This document shows positions 10,929 to 19,121 of a stretch of DNA of 64,000 nt, piece after piece; position 1 is the stretch's first letter, and each line of letters opens with the position of its first letter. The stretch is from an uncultured Bacilli bacterium. Lineage in GTDB: Bacteria > Bacillota_I > Bacilli_A > ML615J-28 > CAG-313. The notes under the pieces were generated by a model. That model did no database searches and was not told the origin of the DNA. It worked only from the letters and a program-made list of their open reading frames with translations. The stretch lies in contig CALVCV010000003.1 in NCBI GenBank assembly GCA_944326155.1, forward strand, positions 1-64,000. The letters are read 5' to 3'. The position numbers and the translations under genes are program-made.

Positions 10929-11706
10929 ATTTTATTTCTTTTAAACCAAAAATCATTTTTAAAGCACTTTTTTCTAATCTTGATACTTGTGCTTGTGAAA
11001 TACCTAGTTCTTCTGCAATCTCCATTTGGGTTTTATTATCATAATATCTACTATAAATGATACCTTTTAAGCGGTCATTTAATTTAGCAATTCCTTCTTG
11101 AATAATCATTTGATTAATTTTTTTATCTTCACTATCAGCATTATCTGCTATTTGATCGATTAGATAAATTTCATCACCACCATTATTATAAATTGGAGTA
11201 TAAATAGAAATGGGTTCTTGGATGGCTTCTAATGCAACTACAACATCAATTTCATCTAGTTTAAGCGTGTTGGCAATTTGTTCAACACTTGGCTCTTTAC
11301 CATGCTCTAAAAAATATTTTTCTTTAAATTGTAATGCTCGATATGCTGTATCTTTAATTGAGCGACTAATTCTTACAACTGAGTTATCACGCAAATATCT
11401 TCTGATTTCCCCCACAATCATCGGTACTGCATAAGTTGAGAATTTCACTCCATGCGAAAAGTCAAAATTATCAATTGCTTTAATTAAGCCCATTGCTCCT
11501 ACTTGAAAAAGATCATCTAAATCAACACCTCGATTATTAAATTTTTTAATAACACTTAATACCAATTTAATATTACCTTCAACAAGTTTATCTCTTGCTT
11601 CATAACTGCCATTTTGACTTTCTTCAATTAATTTCATCGTTTCCTCAGGCGGTAATACCTTTAACTCTAAGGTATTGACTCCTGTAATTTCTACTTTATT
11701 ACGCAT
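10927..11706 (-). CDS. sigG: Sporulation sigma factor SigG (late forespore)
   Basis: A 259-aa sigma-70 family factor that directs late forespore transcription. The N-terminus MRNKVEITGVNTL is characteristic of SigG. Region 2 is seen in DLFQVGAMGLIKAIDNFD and the region 4 helix-turn-helix in QMEIAEELGISQAQVSRLE. It is 96 bp downstream of sigE, preserving the order spoIIGA-sigE-sigG known from Bacillus. The start follows a G-rich ribosome site (GGGGGG). I did not find a convincing SigF-type promoter in the gap, so read-through from sigE may contribute. Confidence 0.95.
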   Translation of the reverse strand: MRNKVEITGVNTLELKVLPPEETMKLIEESQNGSYEARDKLVEGNIKLVLSVIKKFNNRGVDLDDLFQVGAMGLIKAIDNFDFSHGVKFSTYAVPMIVGEIRRYLRDNSVVRISRSIKDTAYRALQFKEKYFLEHGKEPSVEQIANTLKLDEIDVVVALEAIQEPISIYTPIYNNGGDEIYLIDQIADNADSEDKKINQMIIQEGIAKLNDRLKGIIYSRYYDNKTQMEIAEELGISQAQVSRLEKSALKMIFGLKEIK

Positions 11707-11802
11707 AAAAATCCCCCCTACATAAAGTATGCGTAATAATTGCTATTTTTATGTATTTTTTATTTTTTTTAAAGCATCATTTTTAAAAGACTACTAAAAA
11801 TA

Positions 11803-12516
11803 TTAGGCGATTTTTACTAATTGTTCAATATCTTGACGCATCTTTTCAATTATTCGTTTTTCTAGTCGAGATATGTATGATTGAGAGATTCCCATCTTAT
11901 CTGCTACTTCTTTTTGAGTAAGTGGCTCTACACCAAATAAACCATATCTCATAATAATAATTTCTCTTTCTCTTTTAGACAAACGCTCTAAAGCATAATA
12001 GAGATTTTGAATATCTTCTTCTTCTGAAAGTTTTGTTAAAGCAAGCGGTTCTGAAGAACCGATGATGTCCGCAAGAACCATTTCATTCCCCTCTGAATCC
12101 ACACTTAATACTTCATCTAATGAATACTCTTGACGAATTTTTTGGGTTTTTCTTAAATACATTAAAATTTCGTTTTCTATACATCGAGAAGCATATGTCG
12201 CAAGTTTAATATTTTTTTCCATTTTAAACGTTTGAATGCCTTTAATTAAACCCATTGAACCAATACTAATCAAATCTTCCATATTAATTTTTGTTGATTC
12301 AAACTTTTTAGCAATAAAAATAACCAATCGTAGATTATGCTCAATTAATGTATTTCTTGCTTCAATATCGCCTTCTTTAACAAGCATAAGTAGTCTTGTT
12401 TCTTCTATTTCGTCAAGCGGCTGTGGTAATAAATTGGTACTATTGATATAATAACAAGATGATTTGATTCGTTTTAAAAAAATAAAATCTAATAGTTTAC
12501 TAATTAGTTTTATCAT
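11803..12516 (-). CDS. sigE: Sporulation sigma factor SigE precursor (early mother cell)
   Basis: A 237-aa sigma factor of the mother-cell line. The first 28 or so residues form an amphipathic, Lys/Ile/Leu-rich pro-sequence ending near CYYIN, comparable to the YYIGG processing region of B. subtilis pro-SigE. Core regions follow: LISIGSMGLIKGIQTF (region 2) and TQKEVADKMGISQSYISRLE (region 4 helix-turn-helix). The ribosome site AGGAG lies inside the end of spoIIGA, whose stop is 3 bp upstream, implying translational coupling with the presumed processing protease. Confidence 0.95.
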   Translation of the reverse strand: MIKLISKLLDFIFLKRIKSSCYYINSTNLLPQPLDEIEETRLLMLVKEGDIEARNTLIEHNLRLVIFIAKKFESTKINMEDLISIGSMGLIKGIQTFKMEKNIKLATYASRCIENEILMYLRKTQKIRQEYSLDEVLSVDSEGNEMVLADIIGSSEPLALTKLSEEEDIQNLYYALERLSKREREIIIMRYGLFGVEPLTQKEVADKMGISQSYISRLEKRIIEKMRQDIEQLVKIA

Positions 12517-12519
12517 GAA

Positions 12520-13206
12520 CTATTCTCCTAGCAAATTATTTAAAATGATGTCATAGTTAATTTCATCTACAAAGGCATAATAAACTTCATAAAGTTTTTT
12601 ATTCAATAGTAGTGGTGGACCTTGATAAATTACGATCTCTTTTTCCTCAAAAATGCTTTGGATAGTTGCTTTTTGATATTGTTTAAACTCATCTGTAAAA
12701 AAGACACTTTTGATAAAGATAATGGGGGTACCTTTAAAAGACGCCTCGTTACCAGTATCGAAATAAGCATGATATTTTTTTAAACCTATTTGAACTGAAT
12801 ATAACTTTTGCTTATAAAGTTTTCCTTTATAGTTTTCAATTAGATATAAAACAACAACAAAAAGCACAGTTAATCCTAATGGCAAAAAACTTTGAATATG
12901 AAAAGTAACCAAAAAACCAATAAATGTCATATTTAGTAAATAAAAAAGCACAATTTTAATTACCTTTTGTCTAAAATCGGTTTTTTTAAAAGCCACCCAT
13001 CCAATAATTATGCCCATAAAATAGCGAATAGAAAAATAAAATTGATAAGGTAGTAAGTATAATAATAACATCAAAACAGATAACAAAAGGGAAAATATGA
13101 GTCTAAGAATTGATAATTTTTCTTTAAAAATAAATGCTATTGTTTGAATAAAAACTAAATTTACCAAAATAGTAGATAAAATTAACAGATCGATATAAAT
13201 GATCAT
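12520..13206 (-). CDS. spoIIGA: Pro-SigE processing protease SpoIIGA
   Basis: A membrane-embedded aspartic protease that activates pro-SigE in the mother cell. The N-terminal half has about five membrane helices and the C-terminal half holds the aspartyl protease motif FDTGN with Asp150. At 228 aa it is clearly shorter than the roughly 309-aa B. subtilis protein; the C-terminal domain is compact. The start at 13204-13206 is chosen because MIIYIDLL resembles known SpoIIGA starts and because an upstream ATG at 13222-13224 overlaps the predicted -10 box. It immediately precedes sigE. Confidence 0.9.
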   Translation of the reverse strand: MIIYIDLLILSTILVNLVFIQTIAFIFKEKLSILRLIFSLLLSVLMLLLYLLPYQFYFSIRYFMGIIIGWVAFKKTDFRQKVIKIVLFYLLNMTFIGFLVTFHIQSFLPLGLTVLFVVVLYLIENYKGKLYKQKLYSVQIGLKKYHAYFDTGNEASFKGTPIIFIKSVFFTDEFKQYQKATIQSIFEEKEIVIYQGPPLLLNKKLYEVYYAFVDEINYDIILNNLLGE

Positions 13207-13222
13207 TCCCAACACCACTATC

Positions 13223-13255
13223 ATTATATCGCATATAAATGGTTTATTTTGTCAT
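13223..13255 (-). promoter_or_regulatory. Predicted spoIIG promoter with long spacer
   Basis: Minus strand ATGACA (13250-13255) and TATAAT (13223-13228) are 21 bp apart, instead of 17. The B. subtilis spoIIG promoter, activated by Spo0A, also has an abnormally long spacer (about 22 bp). The TATGACA overlapping the -35 matches 5 of 7 positions of the reverse Spo0A box TTCGACA. The leader to the chosen spoIIGA start would be about 10 nt. Confidence 0.5.
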
Positions 13256-13296
13256 AACAACAACTTATTTTTATTTTATATTTTTAAAAAAAATAA

Positions 13297-13316
13297 AAGG
13301 AGTTTTTTTACTCCTT
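13297..13316 (-). terminator. Intrinsic terminator of the TM2 gene
   Basis: Stem AAGGAG / CTCCTT with an 8-nt loop, followed on the minus strand by a long T-rich run (TTTATTTTTTTT). It is 11 nt beyond the TM2 gene stop. Confidence 0.8.
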
Positions 13317-13327
13317 CATTTTAAAAA

Positions 13328-13525
13328 TTATTCAGTTACTTTAGTACCATCTTTTCTTGTAAAATTACCAGTAAGAATCATGATAAAATCTACAAGAGTT
13401 CCAATACCACAAAAACCAAGAGTAACAAGCCATAATATTCCTGTTCCTATTTTTCCAACAATAAAGCGATGTACTCCAAGAGAACCGAAAAACCAACATA
13501 TTATTGCTAATCCAACTTTGCCCAT
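13328..13525 (-). CDS. Small TM2-domain membrane protein
   Basis: A 65-aa protein with two hydrophobic helices joined by the TM2-type turn GSLGVHRFIVGK, which identifies the domain; the second helix contains GFCGIGTLVDF. Function of bacterial TM2 proteins is generally unknown. The start at 13523-13525 is supported by a strong GGAGG site; an upstream in-frame GTG would add 17 charged residues but lacks such a site. It sits between a patatin-like gene and spoIIGA and has its own terminator. Confidence 0.85.
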   Translation of the reverse strand: MGKVGLAIICWFFGSLGVHRFIVGKIGTGILWLVTLGFCGIGTLVDFIMILTGNFTRKDGTKVTE

Positions 13526-13611
13526 TATATTTTCCTCCTCTTTAAATTTTTTCCCTACTGCTTTATTTACAACCACGTTATTATTTTACAAGATTTTTAC
13601 TTTTTTGTCTA

Positions 13612-14832
13612 TTATTTAAATAATTTTTTTTCTTCTTTAAACAAAGTATAAATAATATTAAATAATTTAAACATTTTATGAGAACTTTCTAATTCATCAA
13701 TTGTTTCTTCTTCTTTATTATTAAGAAATTTTTGATATATACTACGTACTTTACTTTTAGTGTGAATAATAATAGATTTTGCTTCATCTTCTTTAGCTAT
13801 ATTATAAACTTTTTCAATAAATTCTTGATAATCATAGACTATACTATCATCAAATTCATATCTGTTTCCCATATATTCTAAAACAAAAAGTAAATAATCT
13901 ACTTCATCTAAGGTTGGATAGGTTTGTTTGTTTATAGATTCATTTAGATACTTCATTAAAACTCGATTTTCATCATTTAAATTTGTCACTAAATATTGAA
14001 TAAATTTTTTTGCCAGATTATCAAAATTTTCATTTTTATAAAAAGTAAAAACATACCCATTAAATTCTTTAAATTGTTTCTTAGCATCATTATAACCCCT
14101 AATCATATTTTTTTTAATAATATCAGGAGTAAAATCCATAAAAGATCCTAAATTAACCTTTGGCCTTATATAAATAACATTTGGTAAATCAAGTAAATAA
14201 CTATTTTGTGGTTTGGTTCCAAACATACCTAAATCAATCGCAATAACTTTATCAGCGCCTAGTGAAAAACAAAAATCAATTGGCAAATTGTTTTTATAAA
14301 AGCCATCAACATATTTTTTATTGCCAATTTTTTCAATTGGAAAAATAGGATAACATGCGCTTGAAGCAAAAATAAATGGTAAAACCAAGTCACTATTAAT
14401 TTGTTTCATATTAATTTGTTTTTCTATAAATTTGGGAAATTCAACACAAATTGTGCCAAATTCAGAATTACTATTTTGAACTTTGACAGGGTCAATATAT
14501 TTTTTACATAGTTCTTTAAAAGGACCATTTTTGGCTCCCTTTAATGTACCAAATGTTTTTAAAATTTTTAATATATTATCAACATCTAATTCTGTAAATA
14601 ATGTCTTATTTAAGTTTATACCATCCGTCATAATTTTATCACTATCAATTTCTAACCATAATTTTTCCAATTTCTCTACTTCATTTGTTACTACTAAAGC
14701 GCCATTAATAGCGCCAACTGAAGTGCCAGTAATAACATCAAAATGCCAATTTTTTTCTTTTAAATATTTTAAAACCCCAACTTGATAAGAACCAAGCGAT
14801 CCCCCACCTGCTAGTGCTAGTCCTATTTTCAT
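13612..14832 (-). CDS. Patatin-like phospholipase
   Basis: A 406-aa patatin-family serine hydrolase (Ser-Asp dyad). The oxyanion loop ALAGGGSLGSYQ is at residues 6-17, the nucleophile elbow GTSVG has Ser38, and the catalytic Asp is probably Asp175 in VDGF. No signal peptide, so likely cytoplasmic or membrane-associated; the substrate is presumably phospholipid or another acyl ester. The C-terminal 150 residues are helical and charged and have no recognised domain. Its ATG overlaps the stop of the upstream patatin gene (TAATG), so the two are translationally coupled. Confidence 0.9.
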   Translation of the reverse strand: MKIGLALAGGGSLGSYQVGVLKYLKEKNWHFDVITGTSVGAINGALVVTNEVEKLEKLWLEIDSDKIMTDGINLNKTLFTELDVDNILKILKTFGTLKGAKNGPFKELCKKYIDPVKVQNSNSEFGTICVEFPKFIEKQINMKQINSDLVLPFIFASSACYPIFPIEKIGNKKYVDGFYKNNLPIDFCFSLGADKVIAIDLGMFGTKPQNSYLLDLPNVIYIRPKVNLGSFMDFTPDIIKKNMIRGYNDAKKQFKEFNGYVFTFYKNENFDNLAKKFIQYLVTNLNDENRVLMKYLNESINKQTYPTLDEVDYLLFVLEYMGNRYEFDDSIVYDYQEFIEKVYNIAKEDEAKSIIIHTKSKVRSIYQKFLNNKEEETIDELESSHKMFKLFNIIYTLFKEEKKLFK

Positions 14833-15680
14833 TATTCAAATCCTCTAGATTGTTGTAATTTATTGAAGAAAATAGCAGCACTAAGTGGTACTTTACGCGT
14901 CTTACGAATTGGAAGTTCTGCTCGCATAAAAGCTTGAGCACGTTCTTTAATATGATCTATATTGCGATCAGCAAATACTTTCTGCCCAAACTCTTTGCCA
15001 TACTCGATACCTACATCAAACATTTTATTTAAATTTTCCGTTTGAAATGAATAAGTAGAAATATTCGCATCACATCTTGCGGCAATATCAACATCCATTA
15101 CAACAATACCACTATTAATAATTTTTAAAGGTGGTAAATATCTTGGATAACAATGTAAGATGATTAAGACATCTACTTTTTTTTCATAAAAAGGAAAAAC
15201 AGGAATGTTGTCAGTTGCTCCTCCATCTAGATAATAACGTTTATATTCTTTTCGATATAAACCATTTACAAATGGAAAAGTTACTGTAATATTAATAGCT
15301 TTATATAAGTTTTCTCGTGAAGTATTGTTATCAATATAAAAATAATGCGTTGCTAATGTATTTAAACATGTGCCTGTAACATACATTGGAATTTTAATTT
15401 CATTATGATTATGAATTAATTCATCTAGTATTTGATCAACTAGTTTATTTTTTAAGTTTAATTTTAAGTTAGCAGTAGTTTGAAAATTGCTATTTCGATA
15501 CATATATTCTAAATAATCTAAGTTATCATTTGAAAAAGCAAGTCCATTCATTCCACCTATTGATGAACAAGACATAAGAAATATTTCTTCTGGTTTAAGA
15601 TAATAAGATAATCCTTTTAAAAAACCTGCCTGTGCAGCTCCTCTTGCAAAGCCACCTCCAAGTACCAACCCTATTTTCAT
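14832..15680 (-). CDS. Patatin-like phospholipase with altered nucleophile elbow
   Basis: A 282-aa patatin-family protein. The glycine-rich loop LGGGFARGAAQ is at residues 7-17. The elbow reads CSSIG (Cys38-Ser39-Ser40-Ile41-Gly42), so the first glycine of GxSxG is replaced by Cys while the Ser is kept. The catalytic Asp is Asp152 in LDGG. It resembles a widespread gut-Bacillota group of patatin-like proteins with a C-terminal basic tail (RKTRKVP). It may be active or weakly active. First of a coupled pair with the 406-aa patatin; 5 bp downstream of the zinc-ribbon membrane protein. Confidence 0.87.
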   Translation of the reverse strand: MKIGLVLGGGFARGAAQAGFLKGLSYYLKPEEIFLMSCSSIGGMNGLAFSNDNLDYLEYMYRNSNFQTTANLKLNLKNKLVDQILDELIHNHNEIKIPMYVTGTCLNTLATHYFYIDNNTSRENLYKAINITVTFPFVNGLYRKEYKRYYLDGGATDNIPVFPFYEKKVDVLIILHCYPRYLPPLKIINSGIVVMDVDIAARCDANISTYSFQTENLNKMFDVGIEYGKEFGQKVFADRNIDHIKERAQAFMRAELPIRKTRKVPLSAAIFFNKLQQSRGFE

Positions 15681-15685
15681 AATTA

Positions 15686-16396
15686 TTACTCCTCAATACT
15701 AACTCTTGAACGCATTTTTAATATAGTTAAGGCCAAAACGTTGATGGCAATTACAATGGATATTGCAAAACATATATATATTAATAAACGTGCTTGTGGT
15801 ACTGAATTAATACCAATTTCTGAAACAAAAGATAAAATAAACAAAACTGTGGCAAATACTACTAATATCAATACATAAAAAAATGTAGAAAAAATATTAA
15901 ATTTTTTAATTGTTAAAAAACGAACAATTCCTGCTAAAAATTCAAATAAAATTACTAGTGGGTAATAATATCCAAGCAATAAAATTTTTTGTTCTATCTC
16001 AAGATTAAAAACAGTTTCTTTTTGATATGAAATCATAATTAATATGGAAAAAATAATTAATATTAAAAAGCTTTTTAAAAATAATAATTTGTTTTTATTT
16101 GCACTTTTCAATATAAAATCACACATAAAAAATAAAATTGTAAAAATGACTAAAAACGACCACGGCGTTAAATGAATGTTAATTTCAACTGCAATTACTA
16201 AAATAATATCTACTATCATAAAAATAACAAAAATATTGAGAGCTAGAATAAAAAGCAGTTGTTTTACAGTTAAAAATAACCAATTAAAAAAATTGATTCT
16301 TTTATCTAAAAATTGTTCTTTTTCAAAATAAGAACCACAATAAGGGCATTTATTACCAACACCCCGCATAATAAAATTACATTCTTTACAATACAT
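15686..16396 (-). CDS. Zinc-ribbon multi-pass membrane protein, unknown function
   Basis: A 236-aa protein. Residues 1-22 form a short zinc ribbon (CKEC...CPYC), followed by about six hydrophobic helices. I recognise no family beyond this layout. It is the first gene of a three-gene unit with two patatin-like lipases (5-bp gap to the next), so a role near the membrane is plausible; nothing more can be claimed. The ATG at 16394-16396 follows GGAG. Confidence 0.75.
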   Translation of the reverse strand: MYCKECNFIMRGVGNKCPYCGSYFEKEQFLDKRINFFNWLFLTVKQLLFILALNIFVIFMIVDIILVIAVEINIHLTPWSFLVIFTILFFMCDFILKSANKNKLLFLKSFLILIIFSILIMISYQKETVFNLEIEQKILLLGYYYPLVILFEFLAGIVRFLTIKKFNIFSTFFYVLILVVFATVLFILSFVSEIGINSVPQARLLIYICFAISIVIAINVLALTILKMRSRVSIEE

Positions 16397-16500
16397 ATAT
16401 GTCTCCTATAATTATTACTTATACGTTAATTTATTATATCATTTTTTACTACAAAATTCAATTTTATTGATTAAAATATCTAAGTTAATATCAAATAAAA

Positions 16501-16527
16501 ACATCCTTTAGAAACACTAAAAGATGT
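16501..16527 (-). terminator. Intrinsic terminator of ftsZ
   Basis: An 11-bp stem with one G-U pair (16501-16511 with 16517-16527), 5-nt loop, then TTTTTATTTG on the minus strand. It is 8 nt past the ftsZ stop. Confidence 0.85.
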
Positions 16528-16535
16528 CTAGTTTA

Positions 16536-17666
16536 TTATTTAAAACGATTTTGAAGCCAACTTGGAACTTTGGTTTCTTTTGTTTCTTTTACTTCTTGCT
16601 TTGTTGAACCACTTTCAACATAAGGCGTACGTGGCATTTGATCTAATGTTTGTCTTGGGGTGTTGTAATTTTCTTCTTTCACTTTAACATTTTCTTCATT
16701 TTCTTTTTTCTTTACACTATCAAAGCCAGTTGCAATAACAGTTACAACGACTTCACCATTTAATTCAAGATTAAATCCCGTTCCATGTATAATATCAATT
16801 TCAGTTGATGAGGCATTTCTGATTTCGGAAATAACATCTTCTACTTCTTTCATGGTGATATCAGCATCACTTGTAATTTGCACAATCGCATCGGTTGCGC
16901 CATTAATATCTACTTCAAGAAGTGGACTGCTAATTGCCTCACGAGCGGCTTCAACTGCTCGATTAGGACCACTTGCAATACCAATTCCCATAAGAGCTGT
17001 ACCTTTACCTTGTAATACAGTTTTGACATCAGCAAAGTCAACATTAATTAAACCAGGTAGTGTGATAATATCCGAAATACCTTGAACACCACGTCTTAAA
17101 ACATTATCAGCCTCACTAAAAGCTTCTAAATAAGTTGTGTTCGTACCAATCGTTTCTAATAATTTATCATTAGGTACAATAATTAAAGTATCAACATAAG
17201 GACGCATTTGTTCAATACCAGCTACTGCTTGTTGCATACGACGTTTCCCTTCAAAACCAAAAGGTTTTGTAACAACACCAACAACAACACAACCTGCTTC
17301 TTTGGCATACCTTGCAATGACAGGAGCTGCTCCAGTTCCAGTTCCTCCACCCATACCTGCAGTGATAAATACTAAATCAGTATCTTTTAAAACTTCTCTA
17401 ATTTCAGCTTCTGATTCTTCGGCTGCTCTACGGCCAACCTCAGGATTTGCTCCAGCACCAAGTCCTTTTGTCAGTTCTGTACCAATTGGAATTCTAACAT
17501 CAGCCTTTGATAATCTCAACACTTGACAGTCAGTATTAATGGCAATATATTCAATTCCACGAACATCATTATCAATCATTCGATTTACAGCATTTCCACC
17601 ACCGCCGCCAACGCCGATGACTTTTAAGACGGGTTTTGCTGAAAACATATCTTTTGGTTGATTCAT
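16536..17666 (-). CDS. ftsZ: Cell division GTPase FtsZ
   Basis: Tubulin-like GTPase that polymerises into the division ring; 376 aa, normal length. Visible features: [14 protein letters not shown] near the N-terminus, the tubulin signature [13 protein letters not shown] at about residues 106-118, and the C-terminal conserved peptide [10 protein letters not shown] that binds FtsA/SepF-type anchors. ftsA is not adjacent; the upstream gene is ackA. It has its own promoter and terminator, so it is a single-gene unit. It lies 3.3 kb from spoIIGA-sigE-sigG, echoing the Bacillus order ftsZ...spoIIGA-sigE-sigG with a different set of genes between. Confidence 0.98.
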   Translation of the reverse strand: MNQPKDMFSAKPVLKVIGVGGGGGNAVNRMIDNDVRGIEYIAINTDCQVLRLSKADVRIPIGTELTKGLGAGANPEVGRRAAEESEAEIREVLKDTDLVFITAGMGGGTGTGAAPVIARYAKEAGCVVVGVVTKPFGFEGKRRMQQAVAGIEQMRPYVDTLIIVPNDKLLETIGTNTTYLEAFSEADNVLRRGVQGISDIITLPGLINVDFADVKTVLQGKGTALMGIGIASGPNRAVEAAREAISSPLLEVDINGATDAIVQITSDADITMKEVEDVISEIRNASSTEIDIIHGTGFNLELNGEVVVTVIATGFDSVKKKENEENVKVKEENYNTPRQTLDQMPRTPYVESGSTKQEVKETKETKVPSWLQNRFK

Positions 17667-17695
17667 AGTATTCCTCCTTTTTTATTTGTATATGC

Positions 17696-17724
17696 ATTAT
17701 AGCATATTCTTCAAATTAATTCAA
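17696..17724 (-). promoter_or_regulatory. Predicted sigma-A promoter of ftsZ
   Basis: Minus strand TTGAAT (17719-17724), 17-bp spacer, TATAAT (17696-17701), in the short gap between ackA and ftsZ. The ribosome site AGGAGG follows. Confidence 0.7.
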
Positions 17725-17729
17725 CTAAT

Positions 17730-18926
17730 TTATTTAATCTTTGCAATTCGCATAACATCGCGTGCAATCATCAATTCTTCATTAGTAGGAACAACTAAAA
17801 CTTTAATTTTAGCATCAGGTTTAGTAAGTTCTACATATTGACCTTTTAGCAAATTCTTCTCTTCATCAATTTCAATACCAAATGGTTCTTTCAATCTTGC
17901 ACAAATATTATGTCTAGTTTCAGGTGCCTTTTCGCCAATACCTGCAGTGAAGATAATAGCATCAACCCCACCCATATAAGCATAATAACTACCAATATAG
18001 TCTACTACTTTCTTCTCTTGCATTTTTAAAATTAAATCAGCACGTTCATCTCCTTCAGCTTGTGCCTTTCTTAAATCACGAGCATCACTTGATTTTTTAT
18101 AAAAGCCAATATAGCCGGATTCTTTATTTAAAATACGATTGACTTCTTCAACGGTTTTATTTTCTTTACGACAAATGAAGTCTACAACTGCAGGATCAAT
18201 TGTACCACATCTTGTTCCCATAGGGACACCATCAAGCGGTGTAAGGCCCATAGTCGTATCTACACATTTACCATATTTTACAGCTGCTAAACTTACACCA
18301 TTACCCATATGACAAGTAATTAAACGTAATTTTTCAATAGGTTTACCTAAATGTTTGGCAGCTTCATTGGCAACATATTTATGTGATGTACCATGAAAAC
18401 CATATTTTCGCACACCATATTTTTCATACCATTCATATGGTACTGCATACATATAAGCTTCTTTATCCATAGTAAGATGGAATGATGTATCAAAAACACC
18501 AACATTAGGCACACCAGGTAAAGCTTTCATAAAAGCTCTAACCCCCATTAAATTAGCTGGATTATGTAAAGGGCCCAAATCATTAACTGATTCTACATTT
18601 TTAATTGATTCTTCCGTCATTAAAACAGAGTCATTATAAAATTCACCACAGTGTAAAATACGATGTCCTACACCTGAAATATCTTCTAATTTTTCAACAA
18701 TTTTTTTATCTACTAATACTTTTAATAGTATTTCAACAGCATCTTGATGATTTTTAATCGTAACGTCTTCTTCTTCTTTTTTTCCGTCATATTTAATTGT
18801 AAAATGCGGATCTTTTAAACCTATTTTTTCAAATAAACCTTCGGTTATAACTTTTTCTTCGGGCATTTCTAATAATTGAAATTTTAATGATGAACTTCCC
18901 GCATTTACTGCCATAATTTTACTCAT
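17730..18926 (-). CDS. ackA: Acetate kinase
   Basis: Converts acetyl phosphate and ADP to acetate and ATP; cytosolic. Length is 398 aa, as usual. The N-terminal phosphate-binding motif MAVNAGSSSLKFQLL, the FDTSFH segment, GFHGTSHKYV, and TAGIGE near the C-terminus are all present. The start at 18924-18926 is chosen because GGAGG precedes it at good spacing; a 24-codon longer version overlaps the promoter. No pta gene is in the window. Indicates fermentative ATP formation with acetate as a product. Confidence 0.98.
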   Translation of the reverse strand: MSKIMAVNAGSSSLKFQLLEMPEEKVITEGLFEKIGLKDPHFTIKYDGKKEEEDVTIKNHQDAVEILLKVLVDKKIVEKLEDISGVGHRILHCGEFYNDSVLMTEESIKNVESVNDLGPLHNPANLMGVRAFMKALPGVPNVGVFDTSFHLTMDKEAYMYAVPYEWYEKYGVRKYGFHGTSHKYVANEAAKHLGKPIEKLRLITCHMGNGVSLAAVKYGKCVDTTMGLTPLDGVPMGTRCGTIDPAVVDFICRKENKTVEEVNRILNKESGYIGFYKKSSDARDLRKAQAEGDERADLILKMQEKKVVDYIGSYYAYMGGVDAIIFTAGIGEKAPETRHNICARLKEPFGIEIDEEKNLLKGQYVELTKPDAKIKVLVVPTNEELMIARDVMRIAKIK

Positions 18927-18969
18927 ATCTATGCCTCCATTTAAAATATAGCATTTTATAACTTTATTT

Positions 18970-18998
18970 ATTATACCATAAAATGGTTTTCTTTTCAA
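18970..18998 (-). promoter_or_regulatory. Predicted sigma-A promoter of ackA
   Basis: Minus strand TTGAAA (18993-18998), 17-bp spacer, TATAAT (18970-18975), about 45 nt upstream of the ackA ATG. Confidence 0.7.
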
Positions 18999-19077
18999 TT
19001 AATATAATAGTGATTTTCTTTTTATTCTACTTTTTAATTTGTAATTTTAAGCAATATTTTCCTATTGCTTGAACTTT

Positions 19078-19121
19078 AAAGAAGAAAATACTAACCAATG
19101 AAAGTTAGTATTTTCTTCTTT
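19078..19121 (-). terminator. Strong hairpin, terminator of the Sel1 gene
   Basis: An 18-bp perfect inverted repeat (19078-19095 and 19104-19121) with an 8-nt loop directly after the Sel1 gene stop. The distal side is A/G-rich with only a short T-run. A second small hairpin (AAGCAATA / TATTGCTT, 19050-19071) follows. Confidence 0.7.

Noticed and set aside
11707-11802. SigE- or SigF-type promoter before sigG (GCATACTTT)
   Set aside because: The -10-like element has no convincing -35 at the right distance and lies very near the start codon.
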